Origin: Nitrospirota bacterium
GTDB lineage: Bacteria > Nitrospirota > Leptospirillia > Leptospirillales > Leptospirillaceae
Direction: 5' to 3'
DNA: 38,794 nucleotides
Assembly: GCA_027366615.1 (NCBI GenBank)
Contig: DAHXNG010000119.1
Location: forward strand, 1-38,794
Positions 32,384 to 38,794 of the stretch are shown here, one piece after another. Numbering within the stretch: the stretch's first letter is position 1; every line of letters starts with the position of its first letter. The position numbers and the translations under genes were made by a program. The notes beneath the pieces were generated by a model. The model made no database searches. It was not told the origin of the DNA and worked only from the letters and a program-made list of their open reading frames with translations.

Positions 32384-35300
32384 TCAGTCGTTTTTCGCAG
32401 GAGCGACCTTCTCCCATTCCGCCGGAGTGGGGAAGGTCGTGCCCTTGCCTCGTCGTTTTTCGCGCCACTCGTGGAGAGAGACGTAGACGAGGGGAATGAG
32501 AACGAGCGTAAAGATCGTGGAAAAGCTCAACCCTCCGATGACTGCCCGGGCCAGGGGCATGCTGTTCGAACTTCCCACCTCAAGTCCGATGGCCATAGGC
32601 AATAGCCCCGTGATCGTCGCAATGCTCGTCATGAGAACCGGCCGAAGACGTGTCCGGCCTCCCAGCACTACCGCCTCTTTCAGACTTCTCCCCTTCTCCC
32701 GGACCAGCTTGTTGGTGTAATCGACCAGAAGAACCCCGTTGCTGACCGCAATCCCCCCCGTCACGATCACCCCCATGAAGGCGATCGAGGAAAAGTTCGT
32801 CCCCGTCAAAAAGAACATCCAGATGACCCCGACGAGCCCCAACGGAACCGTGAACATGATGATGAAAGGGTCGATGAAGGAGCGGAACTGGATCGAAAGG
32901 ACCATGTAGACGAGAAAGAGCGAGGAGAGGAGGGCCAGGCCGAGCGAAAGAAAGGCTCCCTTCTGTTCGGCGATCTGACCGGCCATTGTGACGCTGAAAC
33001 CGTCGGGAAGAGGGGTCTTGGCGAGCATCGCGGAAAGATCCCGGGCGATATCTCCGAGGGAGCGGTTCACGGGATTGGCGGTGATGGTGATGAGCCTCGT
33101 CATGTACTTCCGGTCGACCTCGTTGGGCGAGGTTCCCTTCACGACGGTCGCGATATTGCGAAGAAGAACCGGCTCCCCGGAGGGGGTCATGAGAAAGACG
33201 TTCTGAAGATCTTCGAGGGAGTGGCGGAAGGGGCGGTCGAACTGGACGACGATATTGTATTCGTTTCCCGTGGCGGGATCGGTGTAGATCGAGGGATTGT
33301 TCTCGTTGCCGACGAAGCTCCACAGGACGGTCGAGGCGATATCGGAGACGGAGAGACCCAGTATCCTGGCCTTCACCCGGTCGATCCTCACGTTGTATGT
33401 GGGGTAGTGGAAGTCGTTGGGAAGCACCTGGATGTCACCGACTCCGGGAATCTTCCCCATCTCCCGGGCCAGCCGGTAGGAGAGATCCTCTCCCGTCTTC
33501 AGATCATACCCGTAGACCTCGAGGTTGATGATCCCCTGATAGCCGAAGTTGATGATCCGTTCTATGAGCCCTCCCGGCATGAAGTAGATCCTCACACCCG
33601 GGAAGAGACCCGCAACCGCCTTCCGGACCCGCTCCATCGCCTGGTCGGAGCTTTCGCTGCGCTTCTCCGGGTCGACGAGGTTCACCTGGACGAACCCGGT
33701 ATCGGGGCCCGTGTTGGAGGTGAAGACCGAGGCGGCGCCGTTTGTTCCCCGGCCGGCCGTACTGCGGAGTCCAATGTTCGAGGCGACGAGCCGGATTTCC
33801 CCGGGGGGGAGGGTTTTCTTGACGAGATCCTCGATCTTTCGGGCGGTCTTGGTCGTAATTTCAATGCGCGTGCCGGGGGGCTCCTGAATATTGACTGTGA
33901 ACTGGCTCTCGTCCGGAGACGGAAAGAACTCGGTCCCGATTCCCTTTAAAAGAGGAAGAGTGAGAAAGAAGATTACGGTCATCGCCACATAGACTTTTTT
34001 TCTGTACTCCAAAGAATAGGTCAGGATCTCCTGGTAGCCGACCTCCACCCGGGTAAAAAAACGACGAAGAGGGCTCTCCTTCCCTCCTCCGGAAGGGGCC
34101 TCCCCTCCCTTCAGGAATCGATAGCACAAAAGAGGCGTCACCGTCCGGGAGACGAAAAAGGAGGCAAAGAGGGCAAAGGTAATGGTCAGCGCCATGGGGG
34201 TAAAGAGAAGACGACCGATTCCTTCCATGAAGACGATCGGGAAGAAGACGATGACCGTCGTGATCGTAGAGGCCAGAATCGGCATGGCGACCTCGCGGGC
34301 CGCCGTCAGAAGGGCAACGGGACGACTCTCTTCGCGAATCGAAAAATGGCGAAAGATATTTTCGAGCTCGACGATCGAATCGTCCACGAGCCGGCCGATC
34401 CCCAGTGCCAGTCCGCCAAAGGTAAAAATGTTGAGAGTCTCGTGGGTGAAATAGAGAAAGATGAGGGCCACCAGGGCCGATAGCGGGATCGCCACTCCGA
34501 TGATGAAGGTGGCGCGAAGGCTTCCGAGAAAGAGCAAAATGACAATGACGGCGAGGATCGCCCCCTGGACCGACTCGTGGTAGAGCCCCCGTATCGACTG
34601 GCGGATATAGGTGGACTGGTCGAAAAAGGTGTCGAGATGAACTCCCTTGGGGAGCCCCCGGAGGTGGGGAATGGCCGCTCTGACCGCATCGACGACCGCC
34701 ACCGTGTTCGAGCCGGGCTGCTTGTTCACCGACAGGTAGACGGCGTTCTCTCCGTTGACCCGCACCAGGTTTGTCTGGGTTTCGGCCGAATCCGCGACCC
34801 GGGCGAAGTCCTTGACGAAGACAGGAACCGTCCGTCCGTCCGGGGTCGCCTGCGTCGTCACCGGAACATTTCTCAGGACGTCGACCAGGTTCCGGCTAAT
34901 CTGGGTGTTGACAAAAAGATTGTAGTCCTTGCTCCCGATCTTGATGTCACCGGAGGGCAGGATCAGGTTGGACAGATTGACGGCGTTCACAACCTGGATC
35001 ATCGAAAGGTTCCGGGCCAGAAGCTCGCGGGGATCGACATTGATGTTGATCTGGCGAACCTTTCCGCCGTTCACCGTCGCTTGGGAGACATTGGGGAGCT
35101 GTTCGAGCTGCGGTTCGATCGTGTTGTAGGCCAGGTCATAGAGCTGGATCTGGTTCATTTCCGGATCGGAGACCGTCAGCGAGACCACCGGGATATTGGC
35201 AATGTCGAACTTGAGGATAAAGGGCTGCTGAATGCCCGGGGGAAGCTGGTTCTGGATCTGGGAGATCTTCTGGACGGCCTGGACGAGACCGCCGTTCAGA

Positions 35301-35599
35301 TCCTTGCCCCAGTTGAACCAGACCTGGATCGACGAGACGCCGATGCGCGACTGGGACTGAATATGGCTGACGTCGTCGATGGTTGCCAGCGTCTTTTCGA
35401 GGGGGTAGGTGACGCTTCTCTCGACGTCGACCGGAGAGGCGCCGGGATAGAGGGTTCCGACGATCAGGACGGGAACGGCAAGATTCGGGAAGAGGTCGAT
35501 CGGAAGCTTGCTGACGGACTGGGACCCCACCAGGACGAGAAGGAGCGAGGCCATAAAGACCGCGATGGGGTTTTTGAGTGCGATACGGGTCAGCCACAT
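32384..35599 (-). CDS. RND efflux pump inner-membrane permease (AcrB/HAE1-like)
   Basis: Proton-driven efflux permease, 1071 aa, the normal size. The N-terminal RIALKNPIAVFMASLLLVLVG helix, porter domains, the proton-relay pair Asp406/Asp407 in TM4 (GRLVDDSIVELENIF), and a second set of helices with GGIAVSNGVLLVDYTN and TRLRPVLMTSIATITGLLPMA. The position of AcrB Lys940 is Ser in this subgroup-like motif. HAE1-type sequence (no CzcA metal motif seen) suggests organic substrates, but that is inference. Follows the adaptor gene by 27 bp. Confidence 0.93.
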   Translation of the reverse strand: MWLTRIALKNPIAVFMASLLLVLVGSQSVSKLPIDLFPNLAVPVLIVGTLYPGASPVDVERSVTYPLEKTLATIDDVSHIQSQSRIGVSSIQVWFNWGKDLNGGLVQAVQKISQIQNQLPPGIQQPFILKFDIANIPVVSLTVSDPEMNQIQLYDLAYNTIEPQLEQLPNVSQATVNGGKVRQININVDPRELLARNLSMIQVVNAVNLSNLILPSGDIKIGSKDYNLFVNTQISRNLVDVLRNVPVTTQATPDGRTVPVFVKDFARVADSAETQTNLVRVNGENAVYLSVNKQPGSNTVAVVDAVRAAIPHLRGLPKGVHLDTFFDQSTYIRQSIRGLYHESVQGAILAVIVILLFLGSLRATFIIGVAIPLSALVALIFLYFTHETLNIFTFGGLALGIGRLVDDSIVELENIFRHFSIREESRPVALLTAAREVAMPILASTITTVIVFFPIVFMEGIGRLLFTPMALTITFALFASFFVSRTVTPLLCYRFLKGGEAPSGGGKESPLRRFFTRVEVGYQEILTYSLEYRKKVYVAMTVIFFLTLPLLKGIGTEFFPSPDESQFTVNIQEPPGTRIEITTKTARKIEDLVKKTLPPGEIRLVASNIGLRSTAGRGTNGAASVFTSNTGPDTGFVQVNLVDPEKRSESSDQAMERVRKAVAGLFPGVRIYFMPGGLIERIINFGYQGIINLEVYGYDLKTGEDLSYRLAREMGKIPGVGDIQVLPNDFHYPTYNVRIDRVKARILGLSVSDIASTVLWSFVGNENNPSIYTDPATGNEYNIVVQFDRPFRHSLEDLQNVFLMTPSGEPVLLRNIATVVKGTSPNEVDRKYMTRLITITANPVNRSLGDIARDLSAMLAKTPLPDGFSVTMAGQIAEQKGAFLSLGLALLSSLFLVYMVLSIQFRSFIDPFIIMFTVPLGLVGVIWMFFLTGTNFSSIAFMGVIVTGGIAVSNGVLLVDYTNKLVREKGRSLKEAVVLGGRTRLRPVLMTSIATITGLLPMAIGLEVGSSNSMPLARAVIGGLSFSTIFTLVLIPLVYVSLHEWREKRRGKGTTFPTPAEWEKVAPAKND

Positions 35600-35626
35600 G
35601 GCAGAGGGACGCCTTCCGTTCAGACG

Positions 35627-36736
35627 TTAGAAGTTTGGCACTCCAGTATCGATCACCTTGGCCTGGACATGGTCACCGTCCTCGAGATGCTCCTGGCCGG
35701 CCACGACGACGGTCTGCCCCGGCAAGAGACCGGAGAGAACCTCCGCATTTCTCTGGCCGAGAATTCCGAGAGCGATTTCGCGCTTCTTGACGACGGAGCC
35801 CGGCTCGAGGGTGTAGACCCAGCTCTTGCCCTGCCGCGACAGGATCGCGATTTTCGGAACCTGAAGAACGCCCTTGTGGGTCGTCAGGTTCAGGACCGCC
35901 TTTGCGAACATTCCGGGCTTGAGACGGCCGTCGGGGTTGTCCATGTCGATCTCGACCGCCAGGGTGCGCGTCGAGGTGTCCAGGGCCGGGTTCATGCGGG
36001 TGATCTTCCCGGGAAAGGACTCTCCGGGATAGGCGTCGGCATGGACCATGACGTGGAGGCCCAGGTGGAGATAGCGGATGTCGCGCTCGGGAACGTTCAC
36101 GACAATCTTGACGATATGGGTGTCGACCACGGTAAAGAGGGGATTTGAGCCGGAGGAGAGGGCCGCCGTCGTCGCCGGGATGGTCGCTCCCGGATCGACC
36201 ATGCGGTTGAAAATGTATCCGTCGAAGGGGGCGACAATGTCGGCATAGGAGAGCATCTTCCGGGAGTAGTCCACCGTGGCCTGCGACTGACGGCACTGGG
36301 AGTTCGCCAGATCGTAGGCATCCTTGGAAACGAGGCTCTTCGCCAGAAGCGCCTTGTAGCGCGTCGCATTAAGACACACATAGTCCCGGTTCGCCTGGGC
36401 CTGGTGGTACTGGGCCTTCAGGGTGGTGTCGTTGATGTGGGCCAGGAGCTGGCCCTTCTTGACGCGGTATCCTCTGCGGACGGTAATCCTGTCGAGGTAG
36501 CCGCTCACCTGGGAATAGATCGCCGCCTGGTTGATCGGCTGAATATCGGCCGTGAGGGTGATGACAAGGGAGATGTCATGGAGCTTCACGGGCATGACGC
36601 CCACCATCTCGGGAACCGCCACCTTGCCGCGAGTGCGGGAGGGTGCCCCCGAATGGTGCAAAAATCTCACGGCGATAACGACCAGGATGAAAGCGGCCAC
36701 AAGCAACAGGGTCAGACGGGTTCCACGACGATTCAC
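35627..36736 (-). CDS. RND periplasmic adaptor (membrane fusion protein)
   Basis: Links the RND permease to the outer-membrane factor. An N-terminal membrane anchor (about 8-26, LTLLLVAAFILVVIAV), a lipoyl-like half-motif (YSQVSGYLDRITVRRGYRVKKGQLLAHI), a short helical hairpin (about 110-165), the second lipoyl half (IVAPFDGYIFNRMVDPGATI), and beta-barrel and membrane-proximal domains (VMVHADAYPGESFPGKITRMNPALD). The length of 369 aa is normal. ATG overlaps the upstream TolC-like stop (ATGA). Confidence 0.93.
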   Translation of the reverse strand: MNRRGTRLTLLLVAAFILVVIAVRFLHHSGAPSRTRGKVAVPEMVGVMPVKLHDISLVITLTADIQPINQAAIYSQVSGYLDRITVRRGYRVKKGQLLAHINDTTLKAQYHQAQANRDYVCLNATRYKALLAKSLVSKDAYDLANSQCRQSQATVDYSRKMLSYADIVAPFDGYIFNRMVDPGATIPATTAALSSGSNPLFTVVDTHIVKIVVNVPERDIRYLHLGLHVMVHADAYPGESFPGKITRMNPALDTSTRTLAVEIDMDNPDGRLKPGMFAKAVLNLTTHKGVLQVPKIAILSRQGKSWVYTLEPGSVVKKREIALGILGQRNAEVLSGLLPGQTVVVAGQEHLEDGDHVQAKVIDTGVPNF

Positions 36737-38226
36737 TTTTTTCTCTCCTCCGTATTCTTCCGTCTCTTGGCCTGGGACAGGGGGTCGAGGCCAGCATCCT
36801 TGATAAGCGCCGCCCGGGCGATCTTGTACCCGTAAACCGCCGAGACGACCTGGGCCCGGGCGGCCGCCAGATCCGCCTCGGCCTGGGTCAGCGCCACGGC
36901 GCTTCCCACCCCGACCTGGTACTGTCCCGCCGCAAGACGCAGGCTCTCCTTGGCCTGGGAGAGAAGATCCCGGGTCGTGCTGATCCTTTGCGAGGCCGTC
37001 CTGAGATTGTCGACATCCTGGTGGATCGCCGAGACGATCCCGACCCGGACATTCTCCTCGGCGTCGCGAGCGGCCAGAGTCGTCTTCTGCGCCTGCCGCT
37101 CCTGATGGACCGTCAAAAATCCCGAGAAGATCGGGATCGAGATCGTCGCTCCGGCCGACCAGTTGTATGTCAAGGGAAAGAACATGCTGGCATAGGTGTA
37201 GCCGCCGGTCATCCCGATCGACGGCATGTAGGTGCTTTCATAGTAACGTTCGTTCTGGAGGTCGGAGAGCTTCTGGTTCATGGCCGAACTGAGGTCCGGA
37301 CGGTTTTCGAGAGCCATCCTGACGAGCTTCGTGCTGTCGGCGTCGAAAGGGACCACGGAGAGGTCGGTATCGACCGTGTACTGCTCGTTCGTTTCTATTC
37401 CCATGGCGTTGTTCAGGGCGACCCGGGCCGTCGAGACATTGTTTTCCGCGGTGATGAGGTTGAGCTTGGCGTTGGAGAGGTTGACGCGGGCATTGAGCAC
37501 GTCGAACTTGGCCGCCATGCCGATCTGGAACTCCGCCTGGGCGACCTGGAGCTGGGCGGTATAGTCGTCGACGGTTTTCTTTGCCGCCCCGACGAGGAGA
37601 AGGTTCTGGGCAAAGGTGTCGTAGGCCGTCTCCACCCCGTAGAGGAGGTTGACGAGAGTCCATCTGGCCTGGTCGAGGGAGGCTTTATAGGAGTATTTGG
37701 CCTGCCGGAGCTGAGTGACGCGCTGACCGAAGGTATAGATCGTCTGGGTCAGGCTGAAGGAGGCCTGGTAGAAGTTGTAGGCCTGATTCGAGTTGGCCGG
37801 AAGAACGGCGTAAAAAGAGGCGGGGATCCCCGGGGAGATGACGAAGTTTCCTGTCTCGAAGTTGTAGCCGGCCCCGGCGGAAAGATGGGGCAGATAGTTG
37901 GAAAATGCCTCCCCGATGACCTCCTTGTTGGCCTGGGCCGTATGGAGGGCCTGCTTGTACTGGGGATGCCGGTCGATCGTGATCTCCATCGCCTGAAGAA
38001 GTGTCAGATGGTGAGGAATCGCAAGCGCGCGCTCTTTTGAGGGGGCGAGGAGGGTGGTGTTCGAATCGACGGTTTCCGCCCTTGCCGGGCTCCCGGAAAA
38101 AAGGCAGGTCCAGAGAAAAAGAAGGGAGAAAAGGGAAAGGCCACGCAAAAAGGGAGAAGTGGCATCATAGATCCTCCCCTTCCTCCCCGTGTCGTTCCCT
38201 ATTTTTGAAAGATTCCTCGCCATCAT
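36733..38226 (-). CDS. TolC-family outer-membrane factor (second copy, RND operon)
   Basis: Outer-membrane channel of the RND system. A long signal peptide (about 1-51, with hydrophobic LSLFSLLFLWTCLFSG, ending PARA), the OEP repeat 1 (LLQAMEITIDRHPQYKQALHTAQANKEVIGEAFSNYLPHLSAG), the DVLNARVNLSNAKLN helix, and repeat 2 (MALENRPDLSSAMNQKLSDLQNERYY...AVALTQAEADLAAARAQVV). The length of 497 aa is normal. ATG 38226 or ATG 38223; no strong Shine-Dalgarno. Downstream of the beta-barrel gene and translationally coupled to the adaptor. Confidence 0.92.
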   Translation of the reverse strand: MMARNLSKIGNDTGRKGRIYDATSPFLRGLSLFSLLFLWTCLFSGSPARAETVDSNTTLLAPSKERALAIPHHLTLLQAMEITIDRHPQYKQALHTAQANKEVIGEAFSNYLPHLSAGAGYNFETGNFVISPGIPASFYAVLPANSNQAYNFYQASFSLTQTIYTFGQRVTQLRQAKYSYKASLDQARWTLVNLLYGVETAYDTFAQNLLLVGAAKKTVDDYTAQLQVAQAEFQIGMAAKFDVLNARVNLSNAKLNLITAENNVSTARVALNNAMGIETNEQYTVDTDLSVVPFDADSTKLVRMALENRPDLSSAMNQKLSDLQNERYYESTYMPSIGMTGGYTYASMFFPLTYNWSAGATISIPIFSGFLTVHQERQAQKTTLAARDAEENVRVGIVSAIHQDVDNLRTASQRISTTRDLLSQAKESLRLAAGQYQVGVGSAVALTQAEADLAAARAQVVSAVYGYKIARAALIKDAGLDPLSQAKRRKNTEERKK

Positions 38227-38251
38227 CCCTGCCGCCTGTCAAAAATACCAG

Positions 38252-38794
38252 TCAAAAATAAAAGGTCGTTCCCGCCATGACCGGTATAACGGTGATGATC
38301 TGTGGTCCAAGGAAAAGCCACTGGGACCTGATCTCTCCGAAAAATGCCATGGGAACGGCCCGGGGACGAGCCTCGATCCCGAAACCCAGATCTTCCATAA
38401 GGCCATTGGTGTGAAGGCTCGCCGGACCGTCGTTGCTCACGCTGGTAAAGACCCCTCCCGTATCTCCCCGGAGGTAGGGGAACCACGGCTGGTACCTGAT
38501 CATGGAGGGGAACCAGCGCGTCAGCTCGACCTGAAGGCCCGCATAGACTGGCACATAGCTGATCGAGGGGCCGGAAGACTTTTTCACGTTGAGCGGGGGA
38601 GCTAAATGGGGGGAGCCCATATTGAAGCCGGCGCCGCCCAGGATACGGATTCCCCGGAAGAGGCCGTAGGAGATCTCCCCGACTCCGCCGATGCTGTCCT
38701 GATAGAGCTTGACCGGAGCCGGAGTCTGGAGCGCATCGTAGGAAAACATCAAGGAAAGACCGAATCGTCCCGTCTGGGAGGCATAGGGTTCCGA
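38252..38794 (-). CDS. Predicted outer-membrane beta-barrel protein, 5' part beyond the window
   Basis: C-terminal part of a beta-barrel protein. The frame is open to the right edge, and upstream of the internal ATG the residues GRFGLSLMFSYDALQ already look like a barrel strand, so the true start is outside. Strands such as GGVGEISYGLFRGIRILGGAGF and PVYAGLQVELTRWFPSMIRYQPW alternate with turns. It ends in Phe (ITVIPVMAGTTFYF), the BAM-recognised end. It is the counterpart of the barrel protein at 29089 and precedes the TolC-like gene by 25 bp. Confidence 0.7.
   Translation of the reverse strand, partial: SEPYASQTGRFGLSLMFSYDALQTPAPVKLYQDSIGGVGEISYGLFRGIRILGGAGFNMGSPHLAPPLNVKKSSGPSISYVPVYAGLQVELTRWFPSMIRYQPWFPYLRGDTGGVFTSVSNDGPASLHTNGLMEDLGFGIEARPRAVPMAFFGEIRSQWLFLGPQIITVIPVMAGTTFYF

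Noticed and set aside
34577-36148. Long open frame (523 codons) antisense to the RND permease and adaptor
   Set aside because: Asp/Gly/Val-rich shadow of two secure genes, with no ribosome-binding site or motif.
1-38794. CRISPR arrays, rRNA, tRNA genes or a replication origin
   Set aside because: No regularly spaced repeats, rRNA-like sequence, cloverleaf or DnaA-box cluster was noticed by eye on either strand.

Overview
The window is 38.8 kb of GC-rich (roughly 60% by eye), densely packed bacterial DNA. Lol and Mla-type lipid transport genes, two TolC-like proteins, an RND pump and two predicted beta-barrel proteins show a Gram-negative, two-membrane cell. TTG and GTG starts are frequent, and stop/start overlaps such as ATGA, TGATG and TAATG are common. 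The general flavour recalls Nitrospirota (Leptospirillum-like acidophiles). That is only an impression: there is no rRNA or other phylogenetic marker to settle it.

Layout. (1) 1-4359, plus strand: the 3' part of a di-haem cytochrome c peroxidase, then an Mla-type lipid transport cluster (MlaE permease, a strikingly degenerate MlaF-like ATPase, MlaD/MCE protein) closed by a TPR lipoprotein. (2) 4350-7199: two divergent membrane signalling genes, a GGDEF-like protein that has lost its catalytic residues and a HAMP/class III nucleotide cyclase lacking the usual adenine-selecting lysine. (3) 7246-10422: TPR lipoprotein, DsbA-like protein, purE and purK. (4) 10423-13347: an accessory island of decayed elements: a frameshifted ISAs1-family transposase, an AbiE-type pair with an intact antitoxin but truncated toxin behind a perfect 22-bp palindrome, an unrecognised ORF, and a truncated DruA-like (DUF4338) gene. 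(5) 13348-20600: a promoter and possible attenuator, then an ordered housekeeping block: NuoF-like flavoprotein, thioredoxin-like ferredoxin, TPR membrane protein, mtnA, lysS, lolC/E, lolD. (6) 20629-24844, minus strand: FmdB zinc-ribbon protein, aspartate aminotransferase, coaD, rsmD, a small exported peptidoglycan-binding protein with its own promoter, about 200-nt leader and terminator, and a Uma2-family nuclease. (7) 25049-31265, minus strand: a tight seven-gene run (TolC-like protein, beta-barrel protein, membrane-anchored unknown, ABC-2 ATPase and permease, FAD/NAD(P) reductase, Cache-domain membrane protein). (8) 31438-32376: a divergent LysR regulator. (9) 32384-38794, minus strand: beta-barrel protein (cut by the window edge), TolC-like protein, RND adaptor, RND pump.

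The most interesting part is 25-38.8 kb. Two operons, each opening with or containing an outer-membrane factor paired with a small beta-barrel protein, flank one LysR regulator. One operon drives an RND pump. The other links an ABC-2 exporter with a soluble reductase and a Cache sensor but has no recognisable periplasmic adaptor. Second in interest are proteins that keep a family fold but have lost catalytic residues (MlaF-like, GGDEF-like). Third is the decayed defence island, in which a promoter/operator palindrome and antitoxin survive beside a dead toxin.
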